This document shows positions 51,332-59,580 of a DNA stretch of 64,000 nucleotides, in pieces. The translations under genes and the position numbers were made by a program. Below the pieces are notes generated by a model, which worked only from the letters and a program-made list of their open reading frames with translations, was not told where the DNA came from and did not search any database. The number at the start of each line of letters is the position of its first letter. Positions within the stretch are counted from its first letter, which is position 1. This DNA is from Bacillus sp. 491mf (GTDB lineage Bacteria > Bacillota > Bacilli > Bacillales > Bacillaceae_G), in the NCBI RefSeq assembly GCF_900112415.1, contig NZ_FOLV01000006.1, positions 1 through 64,000 on the forward strand, read 5' to 3'.

Positions 51332-52102
51332 TTACAGAGTAGAGCGTTTATTGTTATTTTTCACTATATCTAATATATCCCTTATTACCTCAACAACAAC
51401 TTGAGGTTTATCAATATGTATTGCGTGTCCAGCATCTTCAACAATAATATGTTTTTTATTAGTTGACAAGTTAGCAAGCTCTCTCTGGAATTTCATCCAA
51501 GTAGCCATAGATTCTGCCGTATGAAAAGGTTGCAGACCTCCTGTTACAACAATGAGTGGAATATTTCCAAGTGATTTAGAAGTACGAACTTGTTCTAAAC
51601 TTTCTTCCACCTCATTAAGAGAACCTTCCAAAGTAAATTGATTATAATAAGCCTCCTGAACCCCTTTTGTAAATAAAGAGGGCAATATTCTGTTTTGATC
51701 CTCATGAGTTGAGTCTAAGAGAACTACTCCTACTACTTCCTCTGGATAAGTGCTTGCAAATAATCTTGTATTTAATCCTCCAAATGAGTGCCCAACTAAT
51801 ACATATGGAGGTTTTATACCTGCTTTATTAAGTAAGATACGTAGATTTTCGACACTTTGTTGACTATGGCGAGGGGTTTCATTCATTCCACTTTTGCCAA
51901 TACCGGCTCTATCATAAATAAACATTTTTGAGAACTTTGAAATGTCATCTTTAATAGGATTCCAGCTTTCTAAAGTGGCTCCATATCCAGTATCAAAAAC
52001 TAGGGTTGGACCTTCATTATTTCCCCCTAACAATTCATAGTATAATTCAATACCACCTATATCTAATTTTTGTCCTGTTTCATTCGCAATAAATTCGCTC
52101 AT
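51332..52102 (-). CDS. Alpha/beta hydrolase
   Basis: About 256 residues. Oxyanion region DTGYGATLESWNPI (about 35), nucleophile elbow VGHSFGGLNTRLFA (Ser about 103), acid in the VVTGGLQPFH region (about 190) and catalytic His in DAGHAIHIDKP (about 232). Typical of bacilli esterase/peptidase-like hydrolases. ATG at 52102 is chosen because GGGAGAATTGG lies just upstream. Divergent from an HTH-TPR regulator with a perfect palindrome between them, so likely its target. Confidence 0.85.
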   Translation of the reverse strand: MSEFIANETGQKLDIGGIELYYELLGGNNEGPTLVFDTGYGATLESWNPIKDDISKFSKMFIYDRAGIGKSGMNETPRHSQQSVENLRILLNKAGIKPPYVLVGHSFGGLNTRLFASTYPEEVVGVVLLDSTHEDQNRILPSLFTKGVQEAYYNQFTLEGSLNEVEESLEQVRTSKSLGNIPLIVVTGGLQPFHTAESMATWMKFQRELANLSTNKKHIIVEDAGHAIHIDKPQVVVEVIRDILDIVKNNNKRSTL

Positions 52103-52150
52103 ATCCAATTCTCCCTTTTTCTTTTTATCCATTGAAAATTCCGATTTAAC

Positions 52151-52171
52151 AAGTTCAATTTAATTGAACTT
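52151..52171. promoter_or_regulatory. Perfect 21-bp palindrome operator
   Basis: Arms AAGTTCAATT and AATTGAACTT around a single central T. A second half-site (AATTGAACT) lies at 52216-52224, next to TATAAT (52213-52218), the likely -10 of the regulator gene. The site sits between the divergent hydrolase and HTH-TPR genes. Confidence 0.7.
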
Positions 52172-52253
52172 ATCGTAACATGTACTGATTTTCTTTTCAA
52201 GCTAAGGTTTAATATAATTGAACTAGTAAATTGAATTACAAAGGATGTTGAAT

Positions 52254-53465
52254 ATGAATGAGTTAGGAAAACGAATAAATAAATTAAGAATAGAAAGAGG
52301 TATGACACTTGTAGAGTTAGCTGGTAATAAAATGTCAAAAGGGATGTTAAGCATGATTGAAAATGGGCACTCGAACCCTTCGATGGATAGTTTAAAATTT
52401 ATCGCGCACCAGTTGGGCTGCGATCCCCAATATTTGTTAGGAAGCCCTACATCCGATGGGCTAAAGGACTTATTTAATAAGGTAGAAGAAGCGTTTGAAA
52501 AAAATAATGATGAACAGATAATTAATTTGACACAAGACATGTTGGACCAACAGTTTCCCATTTCATTTGAATCTGCTAGGATATTAGAAATTTCTGGAAG
52601 GGTAATTGTGAAATCCGAGAAAAAACGTGGAGAAATGTTGATAGAACAAGCAATAGCGATCTATGAACGGTTATCTCTCTATAGTCACTGTGTAGCTGCT
52701 AAAGTGCATATAGTGGAATACCATGCAAAAGAGGAGAATTATTATAATGCCCTAATAATGTTGCGAAATATAAGAAAAGAGTATCATGAAAAAGCAACAG
52801 TGATCGATATGGTCGTTGAAATAGAAGCAAATTACGTTGAAATGGTTTTACTCTTTGGGATAGGTGACTATAAAGCAGGAAAGAGTAAGCTTAATCAATT
52901 AATTGAACTATCCAAGAGGAAAATGATCTTTTATAAGATGGATAATATTTTTCGAATTGCAGCGTTCCAAGCCCTTATTCATAACAATGAAAATGATTAT
53001 GCTTATTTTATCAAGAAGTCAGAACAGTTTGCTATTTTTAGTGAAAATGATGAGTCTCTAGGTTTTACACTGTTACTTCAAGCACATTACCATAATCAAA
53101 CATCAAAGAATTATGAACAGGCCCTTTATTACTTAGATAGGTTTGCTACCCTAGTAAAGGGGAATATCGGAAGTGACTATTATTATCTTGAAAAAGGGAA
53201 AGCATTATTAGGAAAAGGGTATGTAAAAGAAGCTCTTGAAGCATTTGAGCAATTCAAGCTGCCAAATACGATTATTTACCCACTTGAATTATGTATTCTC
53301 TACACTGCAGATGCATATAGGGCAAATTGTCTTTTGCAACTTGGAAGAGTAGAGGAAGCACTTATCTATGCTCAGAGAGCAGCTAGTAAAATAGATTCGC
53401 TACCCAAAACGCCTTATCAAGCTTTTATAAGTAGCACCTTAGAGTTAGTGAATAAAAACTTATAA
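52254..53465 (+). CDS. XRE-HTH regulator with TPR repeats (RNPP/PlcR-like layout)
   Basis: About 403 residues. HTH_3 domain at 1-62 (NKMSKGMLSMIENGHSNPS as the recognition region), then about 330 residues of TPR-like helical pairs (e.g. SHCVAAKVHIVEYHAKEENYY, EQALYYLDRFATL, KGYVKEALEAFEQF, RVEEALIYAQRAASK). This layout is shared with peptide-sensing regulators such as PlcR, NprR and Rgg, but no small propeptide gene is seen beside it. ATG at 52254 has AAAGG at good spacing. It probably controls itself and the divergent hydrolase. Confidence 0.82.
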   Translation: MNELGKRINKLRIERGMTLVELAGNKMSKGMLSMIENGHSNPSMDSLKFIAHQLGCDPQYLLGSPTSDGLKDLFNKVEEAFEKNNDEQIINLTQDMLDQQFPISFESARILEISGRVIVKSEKKRGEMLIEQAIAIYERLSLYSHCVAAKVHIVEYHAKEENYYNALIMLRNIRKEYHEKATVIDMVVEIEANYVEMVLLFGIGDYKAGKSKLNQLIELSKRKMIFYKMDNIFRIAAFQALIHNNENDYAYFIKKSEQFAIFSENDESLGFTLLLQAHYHNQTSKNYEQALYYLDRFATLVKGNIGSDYYYLEKGKALLGKGYVKEALEAFEQFKLPNTIIYPLELCILYTADAYRANCLLQLGRVEEALIYAQRAASKIDSLPKTPYQAFISSTLELVNKNL

Positions 53466-53580
53466 TAGTATTTCCGAAAAAATGAACAATTTATAGGAAA
53501 TAAAGAAGAGAATTCCAATTTAAGAAAAGCGACTACCGCAAAAAGAAAAAAATGAGCTGAACTCTCATAAGTGTCTCAAA

Positions 53581-53600
53581 ATTTTAGCTTGATGGGCATG
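53581..53600 (-). repeat. IS231-like right end
   Basis: ATTTTAGCTTGATGGGCATG is the inverse of the IS231-type end CATGCCCATCAAGCTAA. The outer side faces right. It may pair with the end at 49273. Confidence 0.5.
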
Positions 53601-53625
53601 TGGTGGGACCTAACATAGCAAGAAT

Positions 53626-53661
53626 AAAAAAGTATCCTTACACTATAAAGGATACTTTTTC
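53626..53661. terminator. Terminator in 53466-53960 gap
   Basis: AAAAGTATCCTT and AAGGATACTTTT arms. Apart from this and the IS231-like end, this 490-bp gap shows no gene. Confidence 0.75.
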
Positions 53662-53960
53662 TATATTTATACATTTGAACGAAAAATCGTACAGATGTAT
53701 AAAAAATCGACACTTCAGATTAGCTTGTAATGAATTTTAACGTCCATAATAATACAGTTGGTATCAGAATGTTCAAATCATCTTATAGAGCCGATATAAG
53801 CAGTCAAATGAAATAAATGTATTGTTATGACCTAGTTTTACACGTATCTCGATTGAATCACAAAATAGTAATTATTCTAGGATTAGTTATAATCTAAACT
53901 TATTCTTTGGTATTATCTATATTAACGCTCCATGGAGTCTTGGTAGAAAAACGATGAGTA

Positions 53961-55016
53961 CTAAAGTTTACCACAATGCTTACATCGACCGCGTCTTCTT
54001 AAATAATAGGCCAGAATTGCGATCCCTAGTGATATTCCCCAAGGCAGCCAGGATAAAAAGGGAACAAGTTTTCCCCAATTTTCGATAGTGATTGTACCAT
54101 TAACCATCATATATATGATTGAGGGACTAAGCTTCAGACCTGTTATTGTGATTATAGCCGAAACCAACGTGGCAGGAGCTACTACAATCCAGATTGGAAT
54201 TTGTTTACCTGCTAGAAATAAACACCAACGTGGAAAAATTTCTCCCCATCTCTGAATAAGCCCTAGGGTTAGGATTCCACCGCCAATACATAACCCTCCT
54301 AAGATGGCTTCAGTTATTACAATGTCTTCATTCCCAACTATTGCTATGTTATTTGTCCCCAATGGAATACCTAGGGCCCATGCCCAGCGGACGATACCAT
54401 ATGGAAACGCCAAAATGACCGCTAGGTAGGTAAACCACTTTCCCCACTGAGGAGCAGCAGATTTTGCTGATGATCCTTCAGAAACGTCCTTCCTGCCGCA
54501 GTTGACACAAGCATTCCGTGTGAGACGAAAGTACGCTAAAGCAGAAGCACCCCATATGAAGCCGCCCACTATACAAAAGACTTGATTAGCAACTCTCCAG
54601 TCAATCAGATCGAAATGAAGCAAAAATAAATAAGCAAAGTTCTGCACAATTCGAGCATCGGGAACTATCAATACAAGCGTAACACTCTTTATCCATGCAA
54701 AAGAGAGCAATATCACACTAGGAATTCGGCGTCCCCATGTACTTATCATCGCAAAAGCTACCACTGTTCCCACTAATCCAGCAGTGGCAATGACTGTTCC
54801 TCCGACCTCTACATTAAGATCTGATAAAAACGAGCCCATCATTTTTCCACGTAAATCGCTTTTACCAAAAGGAAATCTAGTTCCTCCAAATAACCAATAC
54901 AGCCCGAGTAACCCGTATAGTAGAGACCATATAGCTGCAGCATACCCGGTCCATTGCGGCCAGCGTGACAGCCAAGAAAAATGTGCTGAATGATTGATAT
55001 TTATTTTCGGTTCCAT
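53961..55016 (-). CDS. Polytopic membrane protein with CxxC pairs
   Basis: 351 residues with about eight hydrophobic segments. Two CxxC pairs face the loops: ACVNCGRKD about residue 170 and the C-terminal RCKHCGKL, resembling half zinc ribbons that could share one metal. The N-terminal WLSRWPQWTGYAAAIWSLLYGLLGL segment is aromatic-rich. No family recognised. GGAGGGTGAAATGG precedes the start; G+C is above that of its neighbours. Confidence 0.6.
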   Translation of the reverse strand: MEPKININHSAHFSWLSRWPQWTGYAAAIWSLLYGLLGLYWLFGGTRFPFGKSDLRGKMMGSFLSDLNVEVGGTVIATAGLVGTVVAFAMISTWGRRIPSVILLSFAWIKSVTLVLIVPDARIVQNFAYLFLLHFDLIDWRVANQVFCIVGGFIWGASALAYFRLTRNACVNCGRKDVSEGSSAKSAAPQWGKWFTYLAVILAFPYGIVRWAWALGIPLGTNNIAIVGNEDIVITEAILGGLCIGGGILTLGLIQRWGEIFPRWCLFLAGKQIPIWIVVAPATLVSAIITITGLKLSPSIIYMMVNGTITIENWGKLVPFLSWLPWGISLGIAILAYYLRRRGRCKHCGKL

Positions 55017-55286
55017 TTCACCCTCCTTAAAGCTACTTTCTTATTAAAATACGAATACTCCAAGATGGAATAATCCTTTTAATTGGTTCACCTCCCATAA
55101 AGTTCTTTGTCGATTTTACCATTTTTTTCTTGTCCAAGTAATCTCTCGTTAAATTAAAAAATTATTTTTCGGTTCCGGCATAGCAGGGACTCATATCCCA
55201 TTTTCCTTTATTACATCAAGGTGCTTCATTAGTACACCGGATCTAATAACATCAAGATTATTTACAATTTGCGAGAAATAACAATT

Positions 55287-55340
55287 TAAGACTCTTTTTT
55301 AAGCGTTTGGCATAGCAATATAAAATAAATAGTATTCATG
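55287..55340. repeat. Dispersed repeat copy (partner at 45871-45923)
   Basis: Shares AAGACTCTTTTTT, GGCATAGCA and an ATAAAATAAAT-type block with the copy near 45.9 kb. It abuts the hairpin upstream of murQ. The preceding gap from 55017 holds no gene. Confidence 0.4.
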
Positions 55341-55378
55341 GAGAAGATGAAACATCATCGAGTGCATGAATACTATTT
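55327..55378 (+). promoter_or_regulatory. Long perfect inverted repeat upstream of murQ
   Basis: Arms AAATAGTATTCATG (55327-55340) and CATGAATACTATTT (55365-55378) match at all 14 positions, with an inner GATG...CATC. There is no T-run after it, so it is not a normal terminator. It sits 33 bases before the murQ start. It could be a leader hairpin or the binding site of a sugar-responsive repressor such as a MurR-type protein. Confidence 0.6.
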
Positions 55379-55410
55379 GATATATTTCAAAATAAATGAG
55401 GGTGATGAAT

Positions 55411-56298
55411 ATGCTAGAACATTTAATAACTGAAACACGCAATAAAAAAACAATGAATTTAGACGAAATGTCAACAATTGAACTTTTAACAATCATGAAT
55501 GAAGAAGATGCAAAAGTCGCAGAAGCAGTGAAACAAGAACTTCCACAAATCACTAAGGCAGTGAAAGCGATTGTTACAGCAAAAAGAAAAGGCGGCCGCT
55601 TCATATATATAGGAGCTGGAACGAGCGGACGTATTGGTTTGTTAGATGCGGTTGAATGTCCTCCAACATTCGGAACAGATTCAGAAGAAGTAATCGGATT
55701 AATCGCTGGCGGTGAAAAAGCCTTCATGAAAGCAGTAGAAGGTGCAGAAGACAGTAGAGAATTAGGTATTCAAGACTTAAAAAATATTAATTTAACAAAC
55801 AAAGATATTGTAGTAGGAATTGCAGCGAGTGGTCGAACTCCATACGTTATTGGTGGATTAGAATATGCCAATTCAATTGGGACACAAACAGTCGCAATAT
55901 GTTGTAACAAAGGCTCGGCAGTAGGAAAAGTTGCAACCATTGCCATTGAAGTAGTAAACGGACCAGAAATATTAACTGGTTCCACCCGTTTAAAAGCAGG
56001 CACATCACAAAAATTAATTTGTAATATGCTTTCAACAGCTTCTATGGTAGGAATCGGGAAAGTGTATGGGAATTTAATGGTTGATGTTCAATTAACAAAT
56101 GAAAAGTTAGTTGAGCGCGCAAAGCTTATCGTGATGGAAGCAACATCTTGCGATTATGAAACAGCTGAAACCTACTTAGTAAAAGCAGATCATAAGCCTA
56201 AAATTGCAATTGTAATGATTTTAACAGGAATTTCGAAAGAAGAAACAATACAGAAATTAGCAGAAACGCAAGGATTTGTTAGACAAGCAATAAAATAA
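55411..56298 (+). CDS. murQ: N-acetylmuramic acid 6-phosphate etherase
   Basis: 295 residues, typical length. The SIS domain motif FIYIGAGTSGRIGLLDAVECPPTFGTD and the second conserved block GIAASGRTPYVIGGLEYA, with the LTGSTRLKAGTSQKL signature of MurQ, are all present. It cleaves the D-lactyl ether of MurNAc-6-P to GlcNAc-6-P in the cytoplasm. ATG at 55411 has GAGGGTG at good distance. Operon with the PTS gene 16 bases downstream: uptake and phosphorylation of MurNAc, then ether cleavage. Confidence 0.95.
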   Translation: MLEHLITETRNKKTMNLDEMSTIELLTIMNEEDAKVAEAVKQELPQITKAVKAIVTAKRKGGRFIYIGAGTSGRIGLLDAVECPPTFGTDSEEVIGLIAGGEKAFMKAVEGAEDSRELGIQDLKNINLTNKDIVVGIAASGRTPYVIGGLEYANSIGTQTVAICCNKGSAVGKVATIAIEVVNGPEILTGSTRLKAGTSQKLICNMLSTASMVGIGKVYGNLMVDVQLTNEKLVERAKLIVMEATSCDYETAETYLVKADHKPKIAIVMILTGISKEETIQKLAETQGFVRQAIK

Positions 56299-56314
56299 CC
56301 GAAAAGAGGGAGAC

Positions 56315-57736
56315 ATGATGAATAAATATCATAGCATGGCATCTCAAATTTTGGATGCGGTTGGCGGTAATGACAATGTTTCAGCATATACAAACTGTAT
56401 GACACGTCTTCGTGTTACACCTGTAGATCGTAATTTAATTAATGGCGAAGTATTAAAAAAGATTGATGGGGTTCTTGGTACTGTTGATGATGAAACATAC
56501 CAAATTATTCTTGGACCAGGTGTTGTAACAAAAGTAGCAGAACAATTCGGTATTTTATTAGCAGAGAGAAAAGGTGGTTCTTCAAAAGCTTCTTCTGCAG
56601 AAGAACTACAAGCAAAAGGTGCAGAAATTAAGGCAGAATTAAAGAAAAAGAATCATACACCTTTTAAAAAATTTTTAAGAAAAGTTGGAAGCATTTTCAT
56701 TCCTCTTATACCAGCATTCGTTGGAGTGGGGTTAATTGCTGGTATTGCTTCTATCCTATTAAATAATATTACTGCTGGAAATTTAGACAAAGAAACTTGG
56801 GGACAATACGTAACAGTTTTAAATGTGATTAAAAATGCACTATTTAGTTATTTAGTAATTTATGTCGGCATTAATGCGGCAAAAGAATTCGATGCAACGC
56901 CAGCACTTGGTGGAGTAATCGGTGGTATTACCCTTTTAACTGGCATGACGTCAGAACATCCAATTCTTAATATCTTTACTGGTCAGCCGTTATCACCAGG
57001 ACAAGGTGGAGTTATTGGTGTATTATTAGCTGTTTGGATCTTAGCATTTGTAGAAAAGAAATTACGTAAAGTGATTCCCGATGCAATTGATATGATTGTG
57101 ACACCTACAATTTCATTATTAATAGTAGGGCTTGTAACAATTTTCTTACTCATGCCATTAGCAGGTTTCGTTTCAGATAACTTAATTGGTGCTATCAATT
57201 GGGTATTATTACGCGGTGGTGCATTTGCTGGATTTGTACTTGGCGCAATATTCTTACCACTTGTTATGTTAGGATTACATCAAATATTAATACCAATTCA
57301 TATTGAAATGATTAATTCAACAGGTATGACACAATTACTTCCTATTCTTTCGATGGCAGGGGCTGGGCAAGTTGGAGCAGCAATCGCATTATGGATTCGC
57401 TGTCGTAAAAATAAATCTTTAACAAATGTAATCAAAGGTGCACTCCCAGTAGGAATTCTTGGCATTGGGGAACCATTAATTTACGGTGTCACATTACCAT
57501 TAGGCCATCCTTTTATCACCGCATGTATCGGTGGAGGTATTGGAGGAGCAGTCATCGGATTACTTAGTAACGTTGGTACAATTACGATCGGACCATCTGG
57601 TCTAGCATTAATTCCTTTGATTGCTGGTGGAGTATGGTGGAAATACGTCATTGGATTATTTGCAGGATACGTCGGTGGGTTTATCGTAACCTATTTCTTC
57701 GGTGTACCAAAGGAAGCGATGATGGAACAAGAATAA
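56315..57736 (+). CDS. murP: PTS EIIBC permease for N-acetylmuramic acid (MurP-like)
   Basis: 473 residues. EIIB domain at 1-85 with phosphorylated Cys in YTNCMTRLRV (about 28), linker, then EIIC (about 110-470) with ten or so helices and the substrate-binding motif GILGIGEPLIYGVTLPL. Sucrose-family EIIBC lacking an EIIA, which must be borrowed from another PTS. Its position behind murQ assigns it to MurNAc. AAAGAGGGAG ribosome site. Confidence 0.9.
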   Translation: MMNKYHSMASQILDAVGGNDNVSAYTNCMTRLRVTPVDRNLINGEVLKKIDGVLGTVDDETYQIILGPGVVTKVAEQFGILLAERKGGSSKASSAEELQAKGAEIKAELKKKNHTPFKKFLRKVGSIFIPLIPAFVGVGLIAGIASILLNNITAGNLDKETWGQYVTVLNVIKNALFSYLVIYVGINAAKEFDATPALGGVIGGITLLTGMTSEHPILNIFTGQPLSPGQGGVIGVLLAVWILAFVEKKLRKVIPDAIDMIVTPTISLLIVGLVTIFLLMPLAGFVSDNLIGAINWVLLRGGAFAGFVLGAIFLPLVMLGLHQILIPIHIEMINSTGMTQLLPILSMAGAGQVGAAIALWIRCRKNKSLTNVIKGALPVGILGIGEPLIYGVTLPLGHPFITACIGGGIGGAVIGLLSNVGTITIGPSGLALIPLIAGGVWWKYVIGLFAGYVGGFIVTYFFGVPKEAMMEQE

Positions 57737-57880
57737 TATATCTTAAAAAGAAGACAAAACAAGCGGTTCAGAGTCTTCATGATTAATAAAATTTGAGAAA
57801 TATTTAAAAGCTAACATACATGACCTAATACATCCTGATATCTTATAATAGTAGGTAATTAATGTTAAAGGAGGGGGAAC

Positions 57881-58723
57881 ATGGTTGAACGAATACTGAA
57901 AATAAATAAAGTAGAGATTTGTACAGAAAGTTTTGGAAATCCTAAGGACCCTGTTGTACTTTTAATCATGGGAGCTATGTCTTCATTAGATTGGTGGGAT
58001 AAGGACTTCTGTCTCCGCCTCGCTGATCAAGGAAGATTTGTCATTCGATACGATCATCGTGATCTCGGGAGATCGACTACTTATGAACCTGGTACTTCCA
58101 ACTACACAATATTAGACATGGCTACTGATGCAGTTGGAGTTCTGGATGCTTATTCCATAAAGCGAGCTCATGTCGTTGGAATGTCTTTAGGTGGTTTGAT
58201 TGGTCAAATTCTTGCCTTGAGATATCCGAATCGTATATTTACGCTTACTTTAATTGCATCAAGTGTGTTCGGGACTGAGATGGAAAAACTTCCTCCGATG
58301 GATGAGAATATCCTAAATTACCATGCAAAGAGTACTTCAGTAGATTGGTCAAATCAAGAAGCGGCTGTTTCCTATATTGCGGGTGTATGGAAAACTTTAG
58401 CCGGTTCCAAACCTTATGAGAGGGAAAGAATATATAAACTGGCGAAAAGAGAAGTGATCCGCGCTAAACAACTTCCAAGTAGATTTAATCATGCCATGCT
58501 GCAAGGTGGAGGTGATTATTACGATAGGATGAGAGAAATCAGCATACCGGTACTCATTATTCACGGAACAGAAGATCCAGCTCTGCCATACGAGCATGGA
58601 CTTGCTCTTGCGAAAGCCATTCCCCATGCTGAATTAGTGACTCTTGAAGGATCAGGGCATGAGATTCATAGTGAAGATTGGGAACAAATGATAGAATCAA
58701 TTGTAAAATTTGGTTCCCAATGA
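57881..58723 (+). CDS. Alpha/beta hydrolase
   Basis: 280 residues. Oxyanion loop LLIMGAMSSLDWWD (about 28), nucleophile elbow VVGMSLGGLIGQIL (Ser about 100), acid in IIHGTEDPALPYEHG (Asp about 228) and catalytic His in EGSGHEIHSEDW (about 258). Related to haloperoxidase/esterase-type hydrolases. A perfect GGAGGGGGAAC site precedes the ATG. Substrate unknown. Terminator at 58786. Confidence 0.88.
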   Translation: MVERILKINKVEICTESFGNPKDPVVLLIMGAMSSLDWWDKDFCLRLADQGRFVIRYDHRDLGRSTTYEPGTSNYTILDMATDAVGVLDAYSIKRAHVVGMSLGGLIGQILALRYPNRIFTLTLIASSVFGTEMEKLPPMDENILNYHAKSTSVDWSNQEAAVSYIAGVWKTLAGSKPYERERIYKLAKREVIRAKQLPSRFNHAMLQGGGDYYDRMREISIPVLIIHGTEDPALPYEHGLALAKAIPHAELVTLEGSGHEIHSEDWEQMIESIVKFGSQ

Positions 58724-58785
58724 AAAGATGTAGTTAATAATTTTAATGGCTCTCAATGAATCTTGAGGAAATGGTTTAAATATAT

Positions 58786-58819
58786 AAGCCGACCATCACA
58801 ATATTAAGGAGGTCGGCTT
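58786..58819. terminator. Bidirectional terminator
   Basis: AAGCCGACC and GGTCGGCTT arms between convergent genes. Confidence 0.8.
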
Positions 58820-58825
58820 TACTCG

Positions 58826-59395
58826 TTATCTACTTATTCCTATCAGTTTATAACATTTCTTAAAGAATACCCGGCTCAATTCTACCCATATCCAGCTGTA
58901 CACAAAAGAAAAAATATAAATATATCCTATGATTTTTAATGAAATTGATGTACTGACGACTGGACCTAAAACAGGGAAATGGAGAATATAGAGAAGGAAA
59001 CAGATTCCACCTAGCAATAAGAATGATGTAAAAACGATAATGTTGATTCGTCTTTTTAAACTAAAAAGAGATAATCCAATTCCTAAACCTACTATTCCTG
59101 TTGTGAACGGAAAAACAAAAGATTCACCGGGTTGGATCAGAACCAGTAAAAGAAAGGTTAAAACATAACTTTGAATTCCAAAGGGAATCGATACAATAGT
59201 ACAAATTAAAATAGGAGCAGTAGCAAAAGGACTAATGAGATATCCGATCCCTGGAAGAAGGTTTCCGGTTGACTGCAGGATCGCTGCAAGTGCGGAAAAA
59301 ATGGCAGTGAGCACGAGTTTTTTAGAATAAGAAAATGTTTTAAAATAATCGTGAAGTTTATATGACTCTTGTGACAAAACGCTAAGCCAATACAT
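58826..59395 (-). CDS. Integral membrane protein, possibly ECF S-component-like
   Basis: 189 residues with five or six helices. The stretch KKLVLTAIFSALAAILQSTG and NLLPGIGYLISPFATAPI looks like the first helices of ECF-transporter substrate-binding (S) proteins, and the basic C-terminal RVFFKKCYKL ends in the cytoplasm. No EcfA/EcfT genes are near. AAAGGAGAATGC ribosome site. Assignment tentative. Confidence 0.5.
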   Translation of the reverse strand: MYWLSVLSQESYKLHDYFKTFSYSKKLVLTAIFSALAAILQSTGNLLPGIGYLISPFATAPILICTIVSIPFGIQSYVLTFLLLVLIQPGESFVFPFTTGIVGLGIGLSLFSLKRRINIIVFTSFLLLGGICFLLYILHFPVLGPVVSTSISLKIIGYIYIFSFVYSWIWVELSRVFFKKCYKLIGISR

Positions 59396-59580
59396 AGCAT
59401 TCTCCTTTTTCGTTTGTACTTAGATAAGAAGTTACAGATTATCTTAAAATAGGGATACCGTCTGAATAAGAATCTGGCGATGTATTATATTTCTTTCTCA
59501 ATATGCCATAAAGTCATTTTTTTAGAGATTGGCTTTTTCCCTGTAACCGGACTCCCTAAAATCCAAAAATCAACAATCTA

